This document shows, piece by piece, positions 24,103 to 35,702 of a DNA stretch of 64,000 nt. The DNA is from Bigelowiella natans CCMP2755. Its lineage: Eukaryota; Cercozoa; Chlorarachniophyceae. A model generated the notes under the pieces. That model saw only the letters and a program-made list of their open reading frames with translations. It did no database searches and was not told where the DNA came from. The stretch lies in NCBI GenBank assembly GCA_000320545.1, contig ADNK01000436.1, forward strand, positions 24,587 through 88,586, written 5' to 3'. The number at the start of each line of letters is the position of its first letter. Position 1 is the stretch's first letter. Made by a program: the position numbers and the translations under genes.

Positions 24103-25794
24103 AAAGGGTCTTTTAGATGGAATGCACAACGATATAATGATGATGTGAAGCGACGGAATGATGTTTACTACTAACGATCAAAATCGTTCGGAATTGTCGG
24201 CAATCAAGCGTTGGCAAATTGTGCATCGGTGACAAGCGCATGCTATGAAGATGATGATTCATACACATACATCCCGCACAGCCGCATATCTACCAGATCT
24301 AGCTAGCTAGAGATTAGGCACGCTTGCGCCCATGGTGACACTGCTAGACTGTCTATAGCTGTGGTGTCGCTACAACATTTGCGTGCATCCACTTCCATCT
24401 TAAGCCATCGTGCATGCAATGGACGTGCAATTTGTGCGCTGTGCTATCCACTTAGCTAAGTCGCATAAATGTGTAAACGCGGTTGCGATGTAGCCCATCA
24501 CACAGATACTCGTGCATGCTAGCATGCGTACCACTGCTAGCACTGGCTACAATCTCTAGCAATCATTGCCACATGACAGGCGTGCATTCAGCCAGCGGAT
24601 TGAAATACTGCAAGCTCGCGGTACTACTCAGGAAATGAATTTTCAACTCCAACAAGGCTTCAATAGTGCCTATGAACGTTGCACGCAGGGCATCACTTAC
24701 AGTCCTCTATCCATCTTGCATGGTCATCAACATGGACAAATTCCTGCAATGCACTTTCCCATTTTTGCAGGGATGCTAATCAAGTAGGCGGCGCAATCTG
24801 CGCAAGTGTTACACGCACAAGATCCTGATAGATGAGACGTGTGTGCACCAAAAGACATTCAGAATGGATGTGTTAGACGATTTCAAAGAAGAAGAACATG
24901 ACGTCAAGGCAAAATCCAGCATCCAAATCTTAGCAAAAGACAACGACAGACGAAAATAACCTGGGCAGGGACAGGTAACAATGCAAACAAAAGCTCTCAG
25001 CGCAAACCCGAATGCCCAACAGAAGAGGGCAACAACAGAGAAAAACAACATCAGAATGCACCTGCAATGAGAAAGAATTTGTCAAATTTCTGCGCAGGTG
25101 TCGAGCATGATTGCATTCAAATACCCACATGGACCCTTTGTGTACAAATATGGACAGCATTCAGGATCATCGTCGTCTCCTCCTTCAAGACGTTCTTCAA
25201 ATGCATCTTCCACAGAAGCTGTCACCCACAGTGTGCACACGAGCCAATCAGAACAATTTCTTTTTCATCATCGATTGTTTGGCACTAGAGATCTAAAAAA
25301 TGGAATTAATAAGATGACACCTTCAACCGAAACACTCACAGTTGCGACATTATCGTCCAAGCACTTGTCTGCTTCATCGGCGTGATCGTTGACTTCTAGT
25401 GGCGGGAGCTGCACGTCCATCATTTCACAGATCTTCGAGTGCACGAAGGAAGTGCTGTTGTTTTTAAGACACATCTACGCCGGGGACCAACAATTCATAG
25501 CTCTCTTCCTCGCAAATTAACGAGAATAGGCAAGCCGTTTGGCCCAAATCGCCGCCGTATCAGTCCTTCTTCCCCGCTGCGTTCGCGAGCTCACCGCAGC
25601 ACTGAAATGCGCTGGCAAAAAGCGCAGTTAGAAGTTGGTGCTGGCTCCACAGGTGGGATCTGAAAACATGCGGACGACAACTGAAAAACGTTGTCGTAGA
25701 TAAAAAAAAAGGCTGAGTTTTTTAGGAAAAAAAACAGCCGTTGTTCTCCCGATACTAGTGTCGAATTGGAGTAACCTCTGTCTGCCCAGCATCA
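24103..25794. other. Spacer rich in short palindromic words
   Basis: No exon is supported here. About 24200-24560 is dense in GCATGC, TGCATG, CTAGCTAG and similar 6-8 bp palindromes and lacks the microsatellites that fill introns. Several frames of 60-95 codons occur, but none has a recognisable motif. Confidence 0.5.
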
Positions 25795-26748
25795 ATGGCT
25801 CGGCTCTGCTGTGTGATCCTCCTCCCCCTCCTCCTTTCGGACGCCACGGCTACCCGGTATATCCGTGGCCGGGGCCCCGCTGCTGCATCCGTAAGGACGA
25901 GAATCTCCGGCTGCTTTGGGAGAATGACAAGGACCATGATGCAAAGAAGGACACATGCAGGTAAGACCCCACCCCCTCCCATACGATCATTCTCGACGAC
26001 GACTCAGTTTCTTTCGGTTGCAACGGCTCTTGGCAGGTCTCGTTGCTGTTCAATCCTCGGAAAAACAGGGCGACAAGGACGACGGAGACGATAAAAACGT
26101 CGTCCCCATGGATGAAGGGATGGCTATGCTCGGAAACGAGCCGACGGGACCACTTGCGTGCCTGCTCGTCGGCTTCAATCCCGGAGAGAAGAAAGCGTTC
26201 GAGGACATGATGGCAGGAATGGATGCAGACATCGTGGACATAGTAGTGGCTAATCAGGTTGTATTGGCCTTGGCCGCTGTAGTGTAAAAACCATTGAGAA
26301 TGATGCACACCTTCAATGTATGGCCACTTTTGTCTGCAAAAAACGTGTTTGTCTCATCCTTTCGGTTGTATTGTAGCTCGATCGGACGCTCGAGGAATCA
26401 CTAGAAATACCATTCGACGAGCCTCCAAGTGGTTAGATGTCTAGATGTGGTCTAAAGAAGGAGGAAATTATAAATGATGAATATTCAGTTGGAAGGATGT
26501 TGATGATGATGATGATGAAATCACAATTCTATTCTATAATTCTCATATCGATCGTGCGAATTAACCCCCCCCCCCTCCCCTTCTTTTCATACTGAAATAT
26601 GCAGACAACGTGATAGGCCAGAACAAGCGCATCGTATTTCTCTCCGGAATGTAATACCGCAAGAATGAATTATGTTAATTTGCCAATTGCACACTTTTTA
26701 CCTACATGCAAACTCTTCCCCTCCGCTCTATTTATTCGGAGATCAGTC

Positions 26749-26788
<40 letters not shown>

Positions 26789-27388
26789 CGTATTCATTTG
26801 TATGGATGTCTATATATGCGAAATGCTCAATAATATTGAGTAGTTAATAACTTAGCAATGCATAGCCGATGAGTCTCTGTCTATCGCCGTTCTGTTTCCT
26901 TAATATTATCTTTACACGATGATACTATTTTCAAACAGGTACTCTGGTGAGATACAAGAGGTGATGGCAGCGTATGACGAGAGCGACTTGCCATTCACTC
27001 TTTGGGCGATGGCGGTTCCCAACTCAATGAAGAAGGTATATACAGCAGAAACTACGCGTAATATCTCCTCCTCACTTCCCCTCCGTAAGTGGGGGGGAGA
27101 TAAAAAAATGAATTTCACGTCAATATATGCTTTAAGAAGCGATGTTTCAGCATAAATTGCTTTGCACCATCTGTGTAGCTATCCTGAATTGTTCGATTCC
27201 TTTGCGTTAAACCTCACTAACAATACTCTACAACTTCTCGCTTCCTTGCTATTCGCTAAATGCAGCCTCTCCGAAGCCTAGTGACAGAAATCATGAACGA
27301 CGCTGCGTGGATGATTGCTAAAGAAGAGGAAGTAGCAGCAGAGGCAGAGGCTGCGAGAATAGACGAAGGACTTAGAACTGTCGAATGA
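25795..27388 (+). CDS. Putative plastid-targeted protein of unknown function (DUF3783-like)
   Basis: Exons 25795-25960, 26037-26257, 26377-26431, 26605-26650, 26939-27035 and 27266-27388 join in frame to 235 residues. The N-terminus is a signal peptide (ARLCCVILLPLLLSDATA) followed by a basic, Ser/Thr/Arg-rich stretch without acidic residues, like the bipartite presequence of complex plastids. The mature part contains CLLVGFNPGEKKAFEDMMAG, then RIVFLSGMYSGEIQEVMAAY, then LWAMAVPNSMKKPLRSLVTE. These resemble a conserved plant/cyanobacterial-type protein in which an LVGF segment and an LSG..GEE segment precede VPNS..KPL. I recall this as DUF3783-like but cannot verify it. The C-terminus is a charged helix. 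Plastid location is inference. Confidence 0.55.
26756..26787. repeat. (TA)n microsatellite
   Basis: Alternating TA run in the fourth intron of the putative plastid protein gene. Confidence 0.9.
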
Positions 27389-27743
27389 ACACTACGCATA
27401 TACCAAACATGCACTAGATGCGCGTCGTTGCTGCAGCATATATGCTCACGAAATTTTGGCATAACTACCACATGTGTCAGAGTCGCAGTGTACATGATAT
27501 ATATATTAACATTTTGTAGCAGGCAGCTTTCCGCTTGTTATATTTTGGTTGCGATGTATCTATATATTGCGTTTCATGCTCCGCGTGCGTCCGTGAGAGT
27601 TTTTTGCTGCTGAGTAGCTACAATCAAGAGAACGACGAAGCTATGTTTGGCGCATTTCTTTTTTTTTGGAACGACGCAATTCATGGAAAGTACGTCTGCT
27701 TCTCTTCCAGGCAGTACGATGCGTTGGCCTTTATTTGTTAGTT
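27389..27743. other. Tail-to-tail spacer, nothing recognised
   Basis: Separates the 3' end of the plastid-protein gene from the 3' end of the DGAT2-like gene. AT-rich, with no supported exon. Confidence 0.6.
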
Positions 27744-28982
27744 TCAGTCAAACACAAGCGTCTGTGCCCTTTGAATTCCAGACACAGTAACGTTCTTGTG
27801 CTCATCCCAGAGCGTCCTAAGTGCCTTCATGTAATCTTGGTGCACCTGCATACGCGCACAGATGAATGGTGTAGAATGGCTGACGAATGATATAATGTGC
27901 GTGCAGCCGCACGAAATCGAAAAAGGCATGGGAAAGAGAAGTGGTGGCGATCATGATGATGATGATGATAACGTTTTCAACCTCTTGCACGATTTTCCTT
28001 CCCTCATCCGAGTTTCTGGTAGGAAGTAGGTTGGTACAAGCGTGAGTTGGTAGGCAAGGCAACGAGGGCGACAATTCATGGAATAATAACAGTGAACCGG
28101 AACACAATTTAAATATAAATATGTGTATAAATTTTTAGTTTGCAATTGATATACTGTGCGTGCGTGTGTGTGTGTGTGTGTGTGTGTGTTATCGATCAGA
28201 TCTCCCTGGGAAGAAGAGAATCGTGATTTCCTTTGTGCTGCTGTGTTGTTATAAGTAGCGTGCAAATCTGGTAATATTTCAATAGTAGTAGTCGTAGTAG
28301 TTATTGCTGTTGTAGCAGCCCATTATACCTCTCGCACCCACGGTGTTTTGAAGTTAAGCTTCAGCGTCAAAAGCCTGAAGATCGAGAGAGAAGGGGGGAG
28401 GAGGGGTAGGAGGAAGTGAGTGGAGGCACGGACATGGTGATGATCATGCGTATTGTTTCATATGATAATTAATGATGATGATGATGATGATGATGATAAT
28501 GATGATGGGGACTGCTGTCGAAAACACACACTCACACACACATATGACAATACGCATGGTGTAGTATATATCAGTGATTTTCATGTTGTAGTTTCCCGCC
28601 TCACCTGTGGTCAATGCCAGGGAACTTCTCCGAAAATCCAAGGGCCTAAAATACATAAATGTATTGTATATGTGTGCATATAAATATTTATGTATATATA
28701 TATATGTGTGTATATATGTGCATATATAGGTGCGACATAGTTGTAGGACATGTGGCACCATACGAGAGAAAGAGTACTGCGCTCATGGCAAAACGCATCA
28801 TTCTCATCGTCATCATCATTGTTATTGCCATTCCTGTAATAATTCACTTTACATCCGTTGCGAATGTTCCCCACGCACCCAGCGACAGGATGCCTTCAAT
28901 TTGAGAAGGAGGGGGAGGAGGAGGAGGAGGAAGAGGATTTGATATGCAAAAGTAGAAGTAAGAAGAGGAAGCAGAACTAGAG

Positions 28983-29018
<36 letters not shown>

Positions 29019-29141
29019 TTGGTAGTGAGTAGCAGTAGCCTCCAGGTTGCGGAAATGAGTTCGGTAGCAACTTGAGAGAAAGAGAGAAAGAGAGAAAGAG
29101 GGAAGAGAGAGAGGGGGAGAGAGAAAATGGCTGAGGTAAAA

Positions 29142-29186
<45 letters not shown>

Positions 29187-29964
29187 CACACCCACATGCA
29201 CATAGTATACCGTGCGGATGATAGCAGAAGACATACTTTTTCTTCGGAGATATATCGACTGTTTTTTCCTGTAAATAAAGGAGCCGATGTTGATAATGAT
29301 GACCATGGGGGGGAACAGTGCGGTGAATTCGCTTCAAACGCTGTGACTCGATAGGCTATTTTAATGCTGTTCTAGACCTACGTGTTTTTCCATCTTGGTC
29401 ATCTTCGTCATCATCATCATCATCATCATCGTCATCATCATCATCATCATCGTCATCATCATCATCATCATCATCATCCTCACAAGATGGACATGGAAAG
29501 GAGAAGAGAAGTGGAGGAAGAGGAAGAGGTAGAAGGAAGGAAGAGAATAGGCCTCTTCTTCTTCTTCTTCTTCTTCTTCTTCTTCTTCTTTTCAGGGTAC
29601 CAGTCGCATCGGGAAGTAATCGACAAATAATTTCCAGATCGGCAGCTTTCGGAGAAAAGGCGTGCGGTTGCCTATAAATGGTGGCAAAAACATTAGCAGC
29701 CGTGGTAGCGATACTACGTGGAAGAACAACACATTCAGACCTCCAATAAAATATGCATTAGACACAAGATTGCGCTGCGTACGCTCTCCATTCTTTCTTA
29801 CCCCTCCCTCTCCCCCCCCCCCCCTCCCCCTCTCTCTCTATCTATCTCTCTCTGCGACCACCTCTCGACGAGGAGTCATCGTAGAAGAGACTCCAAATGA
29901 GATAAACTATGAATGGCACGTTGAGGATAGGAACTAGCATCATAGAGAGCGTGAAACCCCATGC
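27744..29964 (-). CDS. DGAT2-type diacylglycerol acyltransferase, core missing
   Basis: Minus-strand exons: 29964-29862, 29671-29601, 29268-29211, 28893-28853, 28645-28605, 28374-28329 and 27845-27744. Every junction keeps frame. The first carries a membrane segment (VPILNVPFIVYLIWSLFYDD). Then come RKLPIWKLFVDYFPMRL (family pattern YFP), KKKYVFCYHPHG (catalytic HPHG), ILSLGAWGTFATDALGFSEK with FPGI, and LTLKLNFKTPWVRE. The last exon, VHQDYMKALRTLWDEHKN, matches the family C-terminus. DGAT2 makes triacylglycerol from diacylglycerol and acyl-CoA at the ER or lipid droplet. The roughly 150-170 residues normally between the LNF..P and VH..Y..AL segments, including the GGA.E and RKGF motifs, cannot be found in the 483 bp available. 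Exons upstream of 29964 are likely but unresolved; candidates lie at 30.8-31.2 kb. This is either a broken gene or an unusual paralogue. Confidence 0.75.
28160..28190. repeat. (GT)n microsatellite
   Basis: GT run inside the interval where the missing DGAT2 core exons would be expected. Confidence 0.9.
29141..29192. repeat. (CA)n microsatellite
   Basis: CA run just after the HPHG-exon donor of the DGAT2-like gene (minus strand). Confidence 0.95.
29409..29591. repeat. (ATC)n and (TCT)n trinucleotide arrays
   Basis: An ATC array (about 29409-29477) and a TCT array (about 29558-29591) lie in the intron upstream of the HPHG exon of the DGAT2-like gene. Confidence 0.95.
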
Positions 29965-30358
29965 CTAGAGATAACGAAGAGAGAGAGAAAGAGAAAGCTT
30001 CTTAGCTTGGGGGAGGAATATGATTCTCCCCTCATCTCTCGGTGTGCGAAAGACTTGAAAGGAGGCGACTGCAACTTATTACCACAAAGGAGAGGGGCAG
30101 CACCATCAAAGCTAAGTAGACTGTTGTTATTTGAGGAGGAGGAAGAGGAGGAAGAGGTGAAGGAATATATTGGAGAATGAGACATGAGAAGGGGGGGGGG
30201 GGGGAGAGAGAGAGAGAGAGAGAGAGAGAGGACAAGACGACGAAGAACAAGGCAGCAGACCCCAACAGCGAGAATACTTATGTATATTATACAAAATGTA
30301 TTGAAAGCGAGTGCGTGTGTGTGTGTGTGTGTCTGTGTGTAATTGACAAATAAAGAAG

Positions 30359-30399
<41 letters not shown>

Positions 30400-31473
30400 G
30401 ACGCGTTGATCAGAAATGTCGTGTGTTATAAAGTAGTAACTCGAAGAAGAAGGAGAAGAACAAGAACAAGAACAAGAACAAGACAAGGAGGAGGAGAAAG
30501 CAGAAGAAGGTATAGATAAAACCAGTCAGAGACTGGAATCTCCGCTCCCAAGAGTAGCTAAGATACAACATAGCCACAACATTTATTACATCGTACGCTT
30601 ACGCGTGTGCGCGTATGTGTGTGTGTGTGTGTGTGGATAAATACAAGAAACTACTGCTATCTTCAAAAATCTCCAAAGAAGGGTGGGGGAGGCAGTTGCG
30701 AACATGGGAGGAGAACTGTACATATATGTTCTCTCCCGACGGCTTCGTCCCTCCCGTTCATCATGCGGCATCTTTCCCTTTACACCCCTCCTACATCAAC
30801 TATCTCGTGGTACGGAGAAGGGGAAAGGCTGTCGTTACTCCCCTCCCTACGAGTAGTATCTCTGCGTAGACTGCTGTGCCTAACACTCCTTGCAAGCAAT
30901 ACCCTATGTCAAAGCCGAACATGTTGCTAGGCACTCGCTGTAGCTGAGAACCAAAGGTAATGGGAGAAGAAGAAGAAGAAGGAGGACCACGATGGATCAA
31001 ATCAGTCATCGCATGGACTTCGCTTCTATACAAGTACTCTGGGATGGGATCGCTGCGCGCCATCGTTTTCGTGTTGCTGCTGTTGTGCCCTTTCCTAAGC
31101 AACATGAAGCAGCACCGCGCTCGGTCTTGAGCAACGCACCTCGATTGATGCCTTCTCCTCCTCCTGCAGGCAAGTGATTAGCTGCTCCCCTTGTTTCGTG
31201 AGGATTTTCAACCTGTTCGCATTGCGTATACACGTGTGCGTTTGCGTTCGTGTCTGTGTTGCGCATCGGAATGCGGATGGTAGGGGAGGGGAAAGAGGTG
31301 AAACCTGGAGGGCGCCGTAATGAGAATACAGCGAACGAAAGGGGTGATTACGGGAAGTTAACGTATTCTTGCAAGGCCTTCCATCTTCATATTTTGTGTG
31401 TTTTTTGGTGTGTTATAAATGCTGCTGCTGCTGCTGCTACTGATATCACAATTATATTTTTTAATCCGTGAAG
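29965..31473. other. Region upstream of DGAT2 exons; possible 5' exons
   Basis: Simple repeats dominate (G-run/GA, TA at about 30363-30396, GT at about 30617-30633). On the minus strand, an acceptor near 30950 is followed by MFGFDIGYCLQGVLGTAVYA, and text near 31000-31170 could encode an N-terminal exon. Neither could be tied to the DGAT2 frame. Confidence 0.3.
30188..30230. repeat. G-run followed by (GA)n
   Basis: A run of about 15 G, then GA dinucleotides, upstream of the recognised DGAT2 exons. Confidence 0.9.
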
Positions 31474-32149
31474 CTACCCATTGACAGAAAGCAGCTTGCC
31501 GGACATATTGAACAGAACAACTCTCGGCCTGCCCCCGGGGACGTATCTGCTCGTTTCCACAGCACACACACACACACACATGTCTAAAAAGAGCCACTCA
31601 CATTAGTGAAACTAAGCATGAAGAGGTAAATCACTCCGGTGATAAGTGAAGGTTAAGGGAGGGGAGAGATTGCTGAGACAAATTACCTGATTTTGTCCTT
31701 TTCGAGCAGTTTCGATACGGGAGAGTTCTCGGCAATGAAGTCGGTGCTGCTGAAGGGGATACTGAACCATGGCATCCCCTTACGATGTCTGAGTAATAAA
31801 TACATGCGAAAATTATGTGGGTGCTTATGTGAGGCTCTTGTACATTATACGACGGCGCGGAATTAGATAAAATCTATCATCACCACGCAAGGAAACGACG
31901 AAGGAAGGAGGGGGCGGGACTACGGAGAGAAATAGACATTTAAATAGATTTAAAACCTTTGGAATTCTTCCTCAGTCTTATCGTGTGTTATGAAAACGAT
32001 TTGGAGGTTTCCAAGGTGGCGTGTGGCAAGCTGGTGATAGATCTCGACTAGTCTCTTCTGATGACCCTCGCTCACGGACGAGAGTGATGCGACATAAAAG
32101 GCGACAATGTCCGCCTCTCTTAGAGCAATCTTTGCATCGACCAGCTTCC
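31474..32149 (-). CDS. Nucleoredoxin-like thioredoxin-fold protein lacking CxxC
   Basis: Exons 32149-31957, 31788-31687 and 31546-31474 join in frame to a TAG stop at 31474. The order of elements matches nucleoredoxin/tryparedoxin domains: DIVAFYVASLSSVSEGHQKR (strand, then the position of W-C-x-x-C), LQIVFITHDKTEEEFQ (usually EIVFVSSDRDE..F), GMPWFSIPF (usually MPWLA.PF), and RPRVVLFNMSGKLLSVNG (usually IPTLVL.D.DGK.., with the cis-Pro kept). Both redox cysteines are absent, so it is unlikely to be a disulfide oxidoreductase; a binding or scaffold role is inferred. The model needs at least one upstream exon with a one-base overhang, probably within the minus-strand text 32306-32575, whose ATG at 32575 would be divergent from the gene at 32727. 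Confidence 0.65.
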
Positions 32150-32726
32150 CTAATCGATGAAGGTAGAGGGAAAGGGGGAGAGGACGAGCACGAGTGATTG
32201 TAAATAGTGAGGAATTAGTTTTTACAACTCAATTCCGAAATGGGGGGATAAGCGCAACGCTGTATTGCATCCTCCCTACCACGAAAATGATCTCAAAGCA
32301 CATAATTACATGAACCTGATGGAGACAGAAGGTTCGGTCCTGTATATCGGCTCAGCGGTGATCCGCTCTTCATGACCGGAGGTGGGGGGGAACTCTGTTT
32401 CCAGGAGAGCGCGTATCCCAACCTGGTACAGAACTGCGTAAAACGCCCTGCGTTTGCCTGCTGTTGCGAACGCGAAAACTTGCATAAAAACTCTGGATTT
32501 TTTTAGACAATTTTTCAAGGTTTGCGAGAAGATAATATCATGTACATGAAGCGGGCGGCATTTCCACCAGATCATCAGACTGAACCTGTAAATGGAGTAA
32601 AAACGACCGGGCGTTTCCCCATTCGATCTTATTCGTCATACAAGTATCCGCAAGTTATGGAGTTCATACCTGTATTCTAGATCTAACGGCAGGTCTGCCG
32701 AAATCGTCAGGGGGTTACCCAGAGCT

Positions 32727-34042
32727 ATGAGCAACCAGTATCGCGTCCAGCTGAACGGGGATGATGGCGAGCGCCCTGGATCCAACCGCAAAGATTCGTT
32801 ATGCTTACGGCCGAGGGTGTCTATTTTAGCCGTTGTTGGAGTCGTCTTCATCTTGTTCATGGCTTTCGCGGTCCCATTGATTGTGGTTTCCTCTAAAAAG
32901 GAGAGCGATAACGACGGGAATTCGAGTACGTATTATCTCTCTCCCCTTCCCCCCTTCTTCCCTCATGTAAAGGACCTTTTCGTTAAAACCCAATCGATGT
33001 ACGCTTGCATTTTGAACTAGGTGCTTGCCCCCTGCTCCCCGCGGAAGATGCAGCTGTTGAGTCGACCAGTTTCAGCGAAATTACAGTATTTAGCGATGAG
33101 TTTTACCAGTACGCTGATCGAGGAGTGACAATGGAGCTTCTCTCCCTTGCTCCTTACAGCTACGGCTATCTAGAAGGGCCTCTCTGGGATGAAGAAACGC
33201 AATCTGTGCTATTCTCTGATGTTGCTGGAAACTCGATATATTCGTGGAACAATCGCACTGGTGTGAGCGTCTTTCTTCGTCCTGCTGGATATATAGGCGC
33301 CCTGACTAATGCTGGTGTCCCCTTCCCTGGTCCAAATGGGCAGATCTTCGGTAGCACCAACAATGGCCGCAAACACGTCTTTTGCCAACAGGGAGAAGCC
33401 CGCATCGTAGAGGTCTCCATCCTGGAAAGCTTCACTCCAATTGCAGAGGAATACGACGGGAAGAAATTTCTTTCCCCGAACGATGTCGTACAGGACGACT
33501 TTGGATGGTATTGGTTCACTGACCTTAACATTGGAAGACTAGGCAATGCCGACCGCGTCAACGTTACGGGTGTCTACGCGGCGAAGAACGGGACTGTGGT
33601 TCGTGTGATTGACGATGTGGTGAATCCCAATGGCATCGCCCACTCAAGCGACAACTCGGTGCTTGTGAGTCAGTCAGGAAATATGTCCTCGAATTCTATA
33701 GCCATCGCCTGGAAGTACTATTTCGAGAGGATCCCTGCGCTTGACAACCAACCTGTGAGTACGACAAATCGAACGGTGTTCATTGATGCAACTCCATTTC
33801 GGGCACAGTACGGGTGGATAGGGCATGGTGATGGGATGAAGTTGGACCAGTTTGGGAACGCTTGGATGGCCATGCCCGGTGGTATTCTCTGCGTGAATAA
33901 ACAAGGGGAGCTCTTAGCCCGGCTCGACGTACAGGCGACAGCGACTAACGTATGGATTGCATCTGGTGGGGGGCGGCAGCCTTACATATACTTCACAACC
34001 GCGACACCAAATCGATTAATTCGACTTCGTTTGAAAGCGTAG
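32727..34042 (+). CDS. Membrane-anchored SMP-30/gluconolactonase-like protein
   Basis: Exons 32727-32925 and 33021-34042 join in frame, 406 residues. A short basic cytosolic N-terminus precedes one transmembrane helix (ILAVVGVVFILFMAFAVPLI), giving type II topology. The rest is a six-bladed propeller of the SMP-30/gluconolactonase/LRE family. The expected metal-site residues are present: Glu in YLEGPLWDEE, Asn in SPNDVVQDDFGWYW, Asn in NPNGIAHSSDN, and Asp in GHGDGMKLDQFGNAWMA. Members hydrolyse lactones or related esters using a divalent cation. Several N-x-S/T sites (NRT, NVT, NGT, NMS) fit a lumenal or extracellular domain. Substrate unknown. Confidence 0.85.
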
Positions 34043-35093
34043 CTGGCAATTAGAGGATAGCTTACTCGCAGATGCGAAGCCAGTGCCAGATGATGATACC
34101 TTCCTTCCTGCTTATATGAGAAGGATGTAATGATATGATTAAATCTTTTCAATTGTCCTCCTAATGTAGCTATGCAATGCGGCGGCAAAAGTGCTAATGT
34201 TGTGTCTATTGGTTGTGTACTGACACTTATATGTAGCTTGTCGTATTTGTCGTATTTTCACCAGTGTGTAAGACATGTTTTTGTCTGCTAGCATCAATGT
34301 ACGTGAAATAAGAAAACATCGATCGCATGGTGAAGAATTTGCGCAAGCGTATTTTGTAGGGACTTATTCTACATAAACCATGCACATGAAGGCGCCGTAA
34401 ACAATTTCATATGCAACACGAATATACGCTGCAGTCGTAGGTGCACATGCTAGCTACGCACGCTACATTCTGTTAGCTTTTGCTCATTGACATTTGCATC
34501 AAAATGAACAAGCATCTATTGTTAATTGCAGTGATCAAATACATCATCTTTGTATTGTAAATGAAAAATCTGCTGCACTAGTGCGTACGTAGCGGCATAT
34601 CACACATGTAATGAATGTTACGACGTATCGCTGCATTGCTTGATTGCTTGCACATACGTAAGCCTAGATCACCTATGCTGCCCGTCAATAAGAGGAATGC
34701 ATGATGTATTATTCCGAGCACAACTGGTGCATGTGTTGCTAACTTCCAAGCCGCCGCCAGCGGCTTGTTATAGCTATGTCGAACTACATGCGATATCTAA
34801 CCAAGCCAGGTGCGCAACAAGAGGGAGCCTTAAATGAGAATAGTGAGAAGATACTGTACTAAACGAACGTTCAGTGGTAAGGTTAAGATTCTAGGATTGT
34901 CGTACTGGATAAATTGATAGCCATTAGTGTGAGTAGGACATTGAAGCGATCTGCAAATCATGGATTCTTCGGACCCGTCTGAGCTCCTTCAATGAGTTTG
35001 AACCTCAGTAAATACCCTTTTTGCAGTATTTTGCTGTTAATGGGAGTATGCACATCTCACACCGGCGGCATTGAAAACATTAAAATGTTCCGC
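34043..35093. other. Tail-to-tail spacer, palindromic words
   Basis: Between the SMP-30-like gene and RBX1. No exon is supported. Composition is like the spacer at 24.2-24.6 kb, with GCATGC-type and CTAGC-type words and few microsatellites. Confidence 0.55.
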
Positions 35094-35483
35094 TTATTTC
35101 CCGCATCGCTGACATTCCCATTCCTGGTCGTCCAAAGGACACACGCTTCGTGTCTTCAGCCATCGTTCTATACAATGAAAATGGAATGCGTGCTGACACA
35201 CGCCCCATGCTATTGTACAATCAGCACTTTGAGACTGATTTGCTTGGCACTCTATGCACAGCTCCATGAGAAGGTTTCTGCAGATGGCACAGACGTTAAC
35301 CTCGATATCCCATGTCCACATGGCCACTGCATTCCACTTCTTCAGCTCTACTCTCCGCGCCTGCGAAGGCTGTTTACGAAAGTACAGTACAACCAATGTT
35401 TAATGACAGACAAATTGCAGAAGTATTTGCATACACATTGTATGTATGATAAAATTAAGTAAATATAAATATAAATATGTGCG

Positions 35484-35522
<39 letters not shown>

Positions 35523-35702
35523 CTTCCATTCCATTTACCCAAAGATATCTCTCCTCTCAAATAGATAAACTTGATTCATTACAATGTTTTTGATATTTTT
35601 TTTCTTCTTGGTTTCTGAGGGAGATATCTTGGAGGGAGCGGCGGCGGTGGCGGCGTCGGCAGCAGCAGTGTCTGCACCAGGAGCTTTTTTGCTCGCATCC
35701 AT
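35094..35702 (-). CDS. RBX1: RING-box protein 1 (cullin-RING ligase subunit)
   Basis: Exons 35702-35583 and 35360-35094 join in phase 0 to 128 residues. The first exon encodes the usual disordered, Ala/Lys-rich N-terminus. The second begins [18 protein letters not shown], which matches the RBX1 strand that inserts into the cullin. The RING-H2 follows with all ligands visible: CAIC, LCIEC, the Cys in [17 protein letters not shown] and [11 protein letters not shown]1 recruits the charged E2 and promotes NEDD8 transfer to cullins in the nucleus and cytosol. The N-terminus is slightly longer than in animals. The KKWNAVA segment fits RBX1 better than APC11. Confidence 0.93.
35487..35522. repeat. 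(CA)n microsatellite
   Basis: CA run inside the single RBX1 intron. Confidence 0.95.

Noticed and set aside
28444-28942. Minus- and plus-strand frames rich in Tyr/Ile/His around the DGAT2 exons
   Set aside because: They arise from TA and CA repeats; the true exons are the short segments with DGAT2 motifs.
35348-35560. Frame reading through the RBX1 intron
   Set aside because: It runs across a CA microsatellite; splicing gives an exact RBX1 frame instead.
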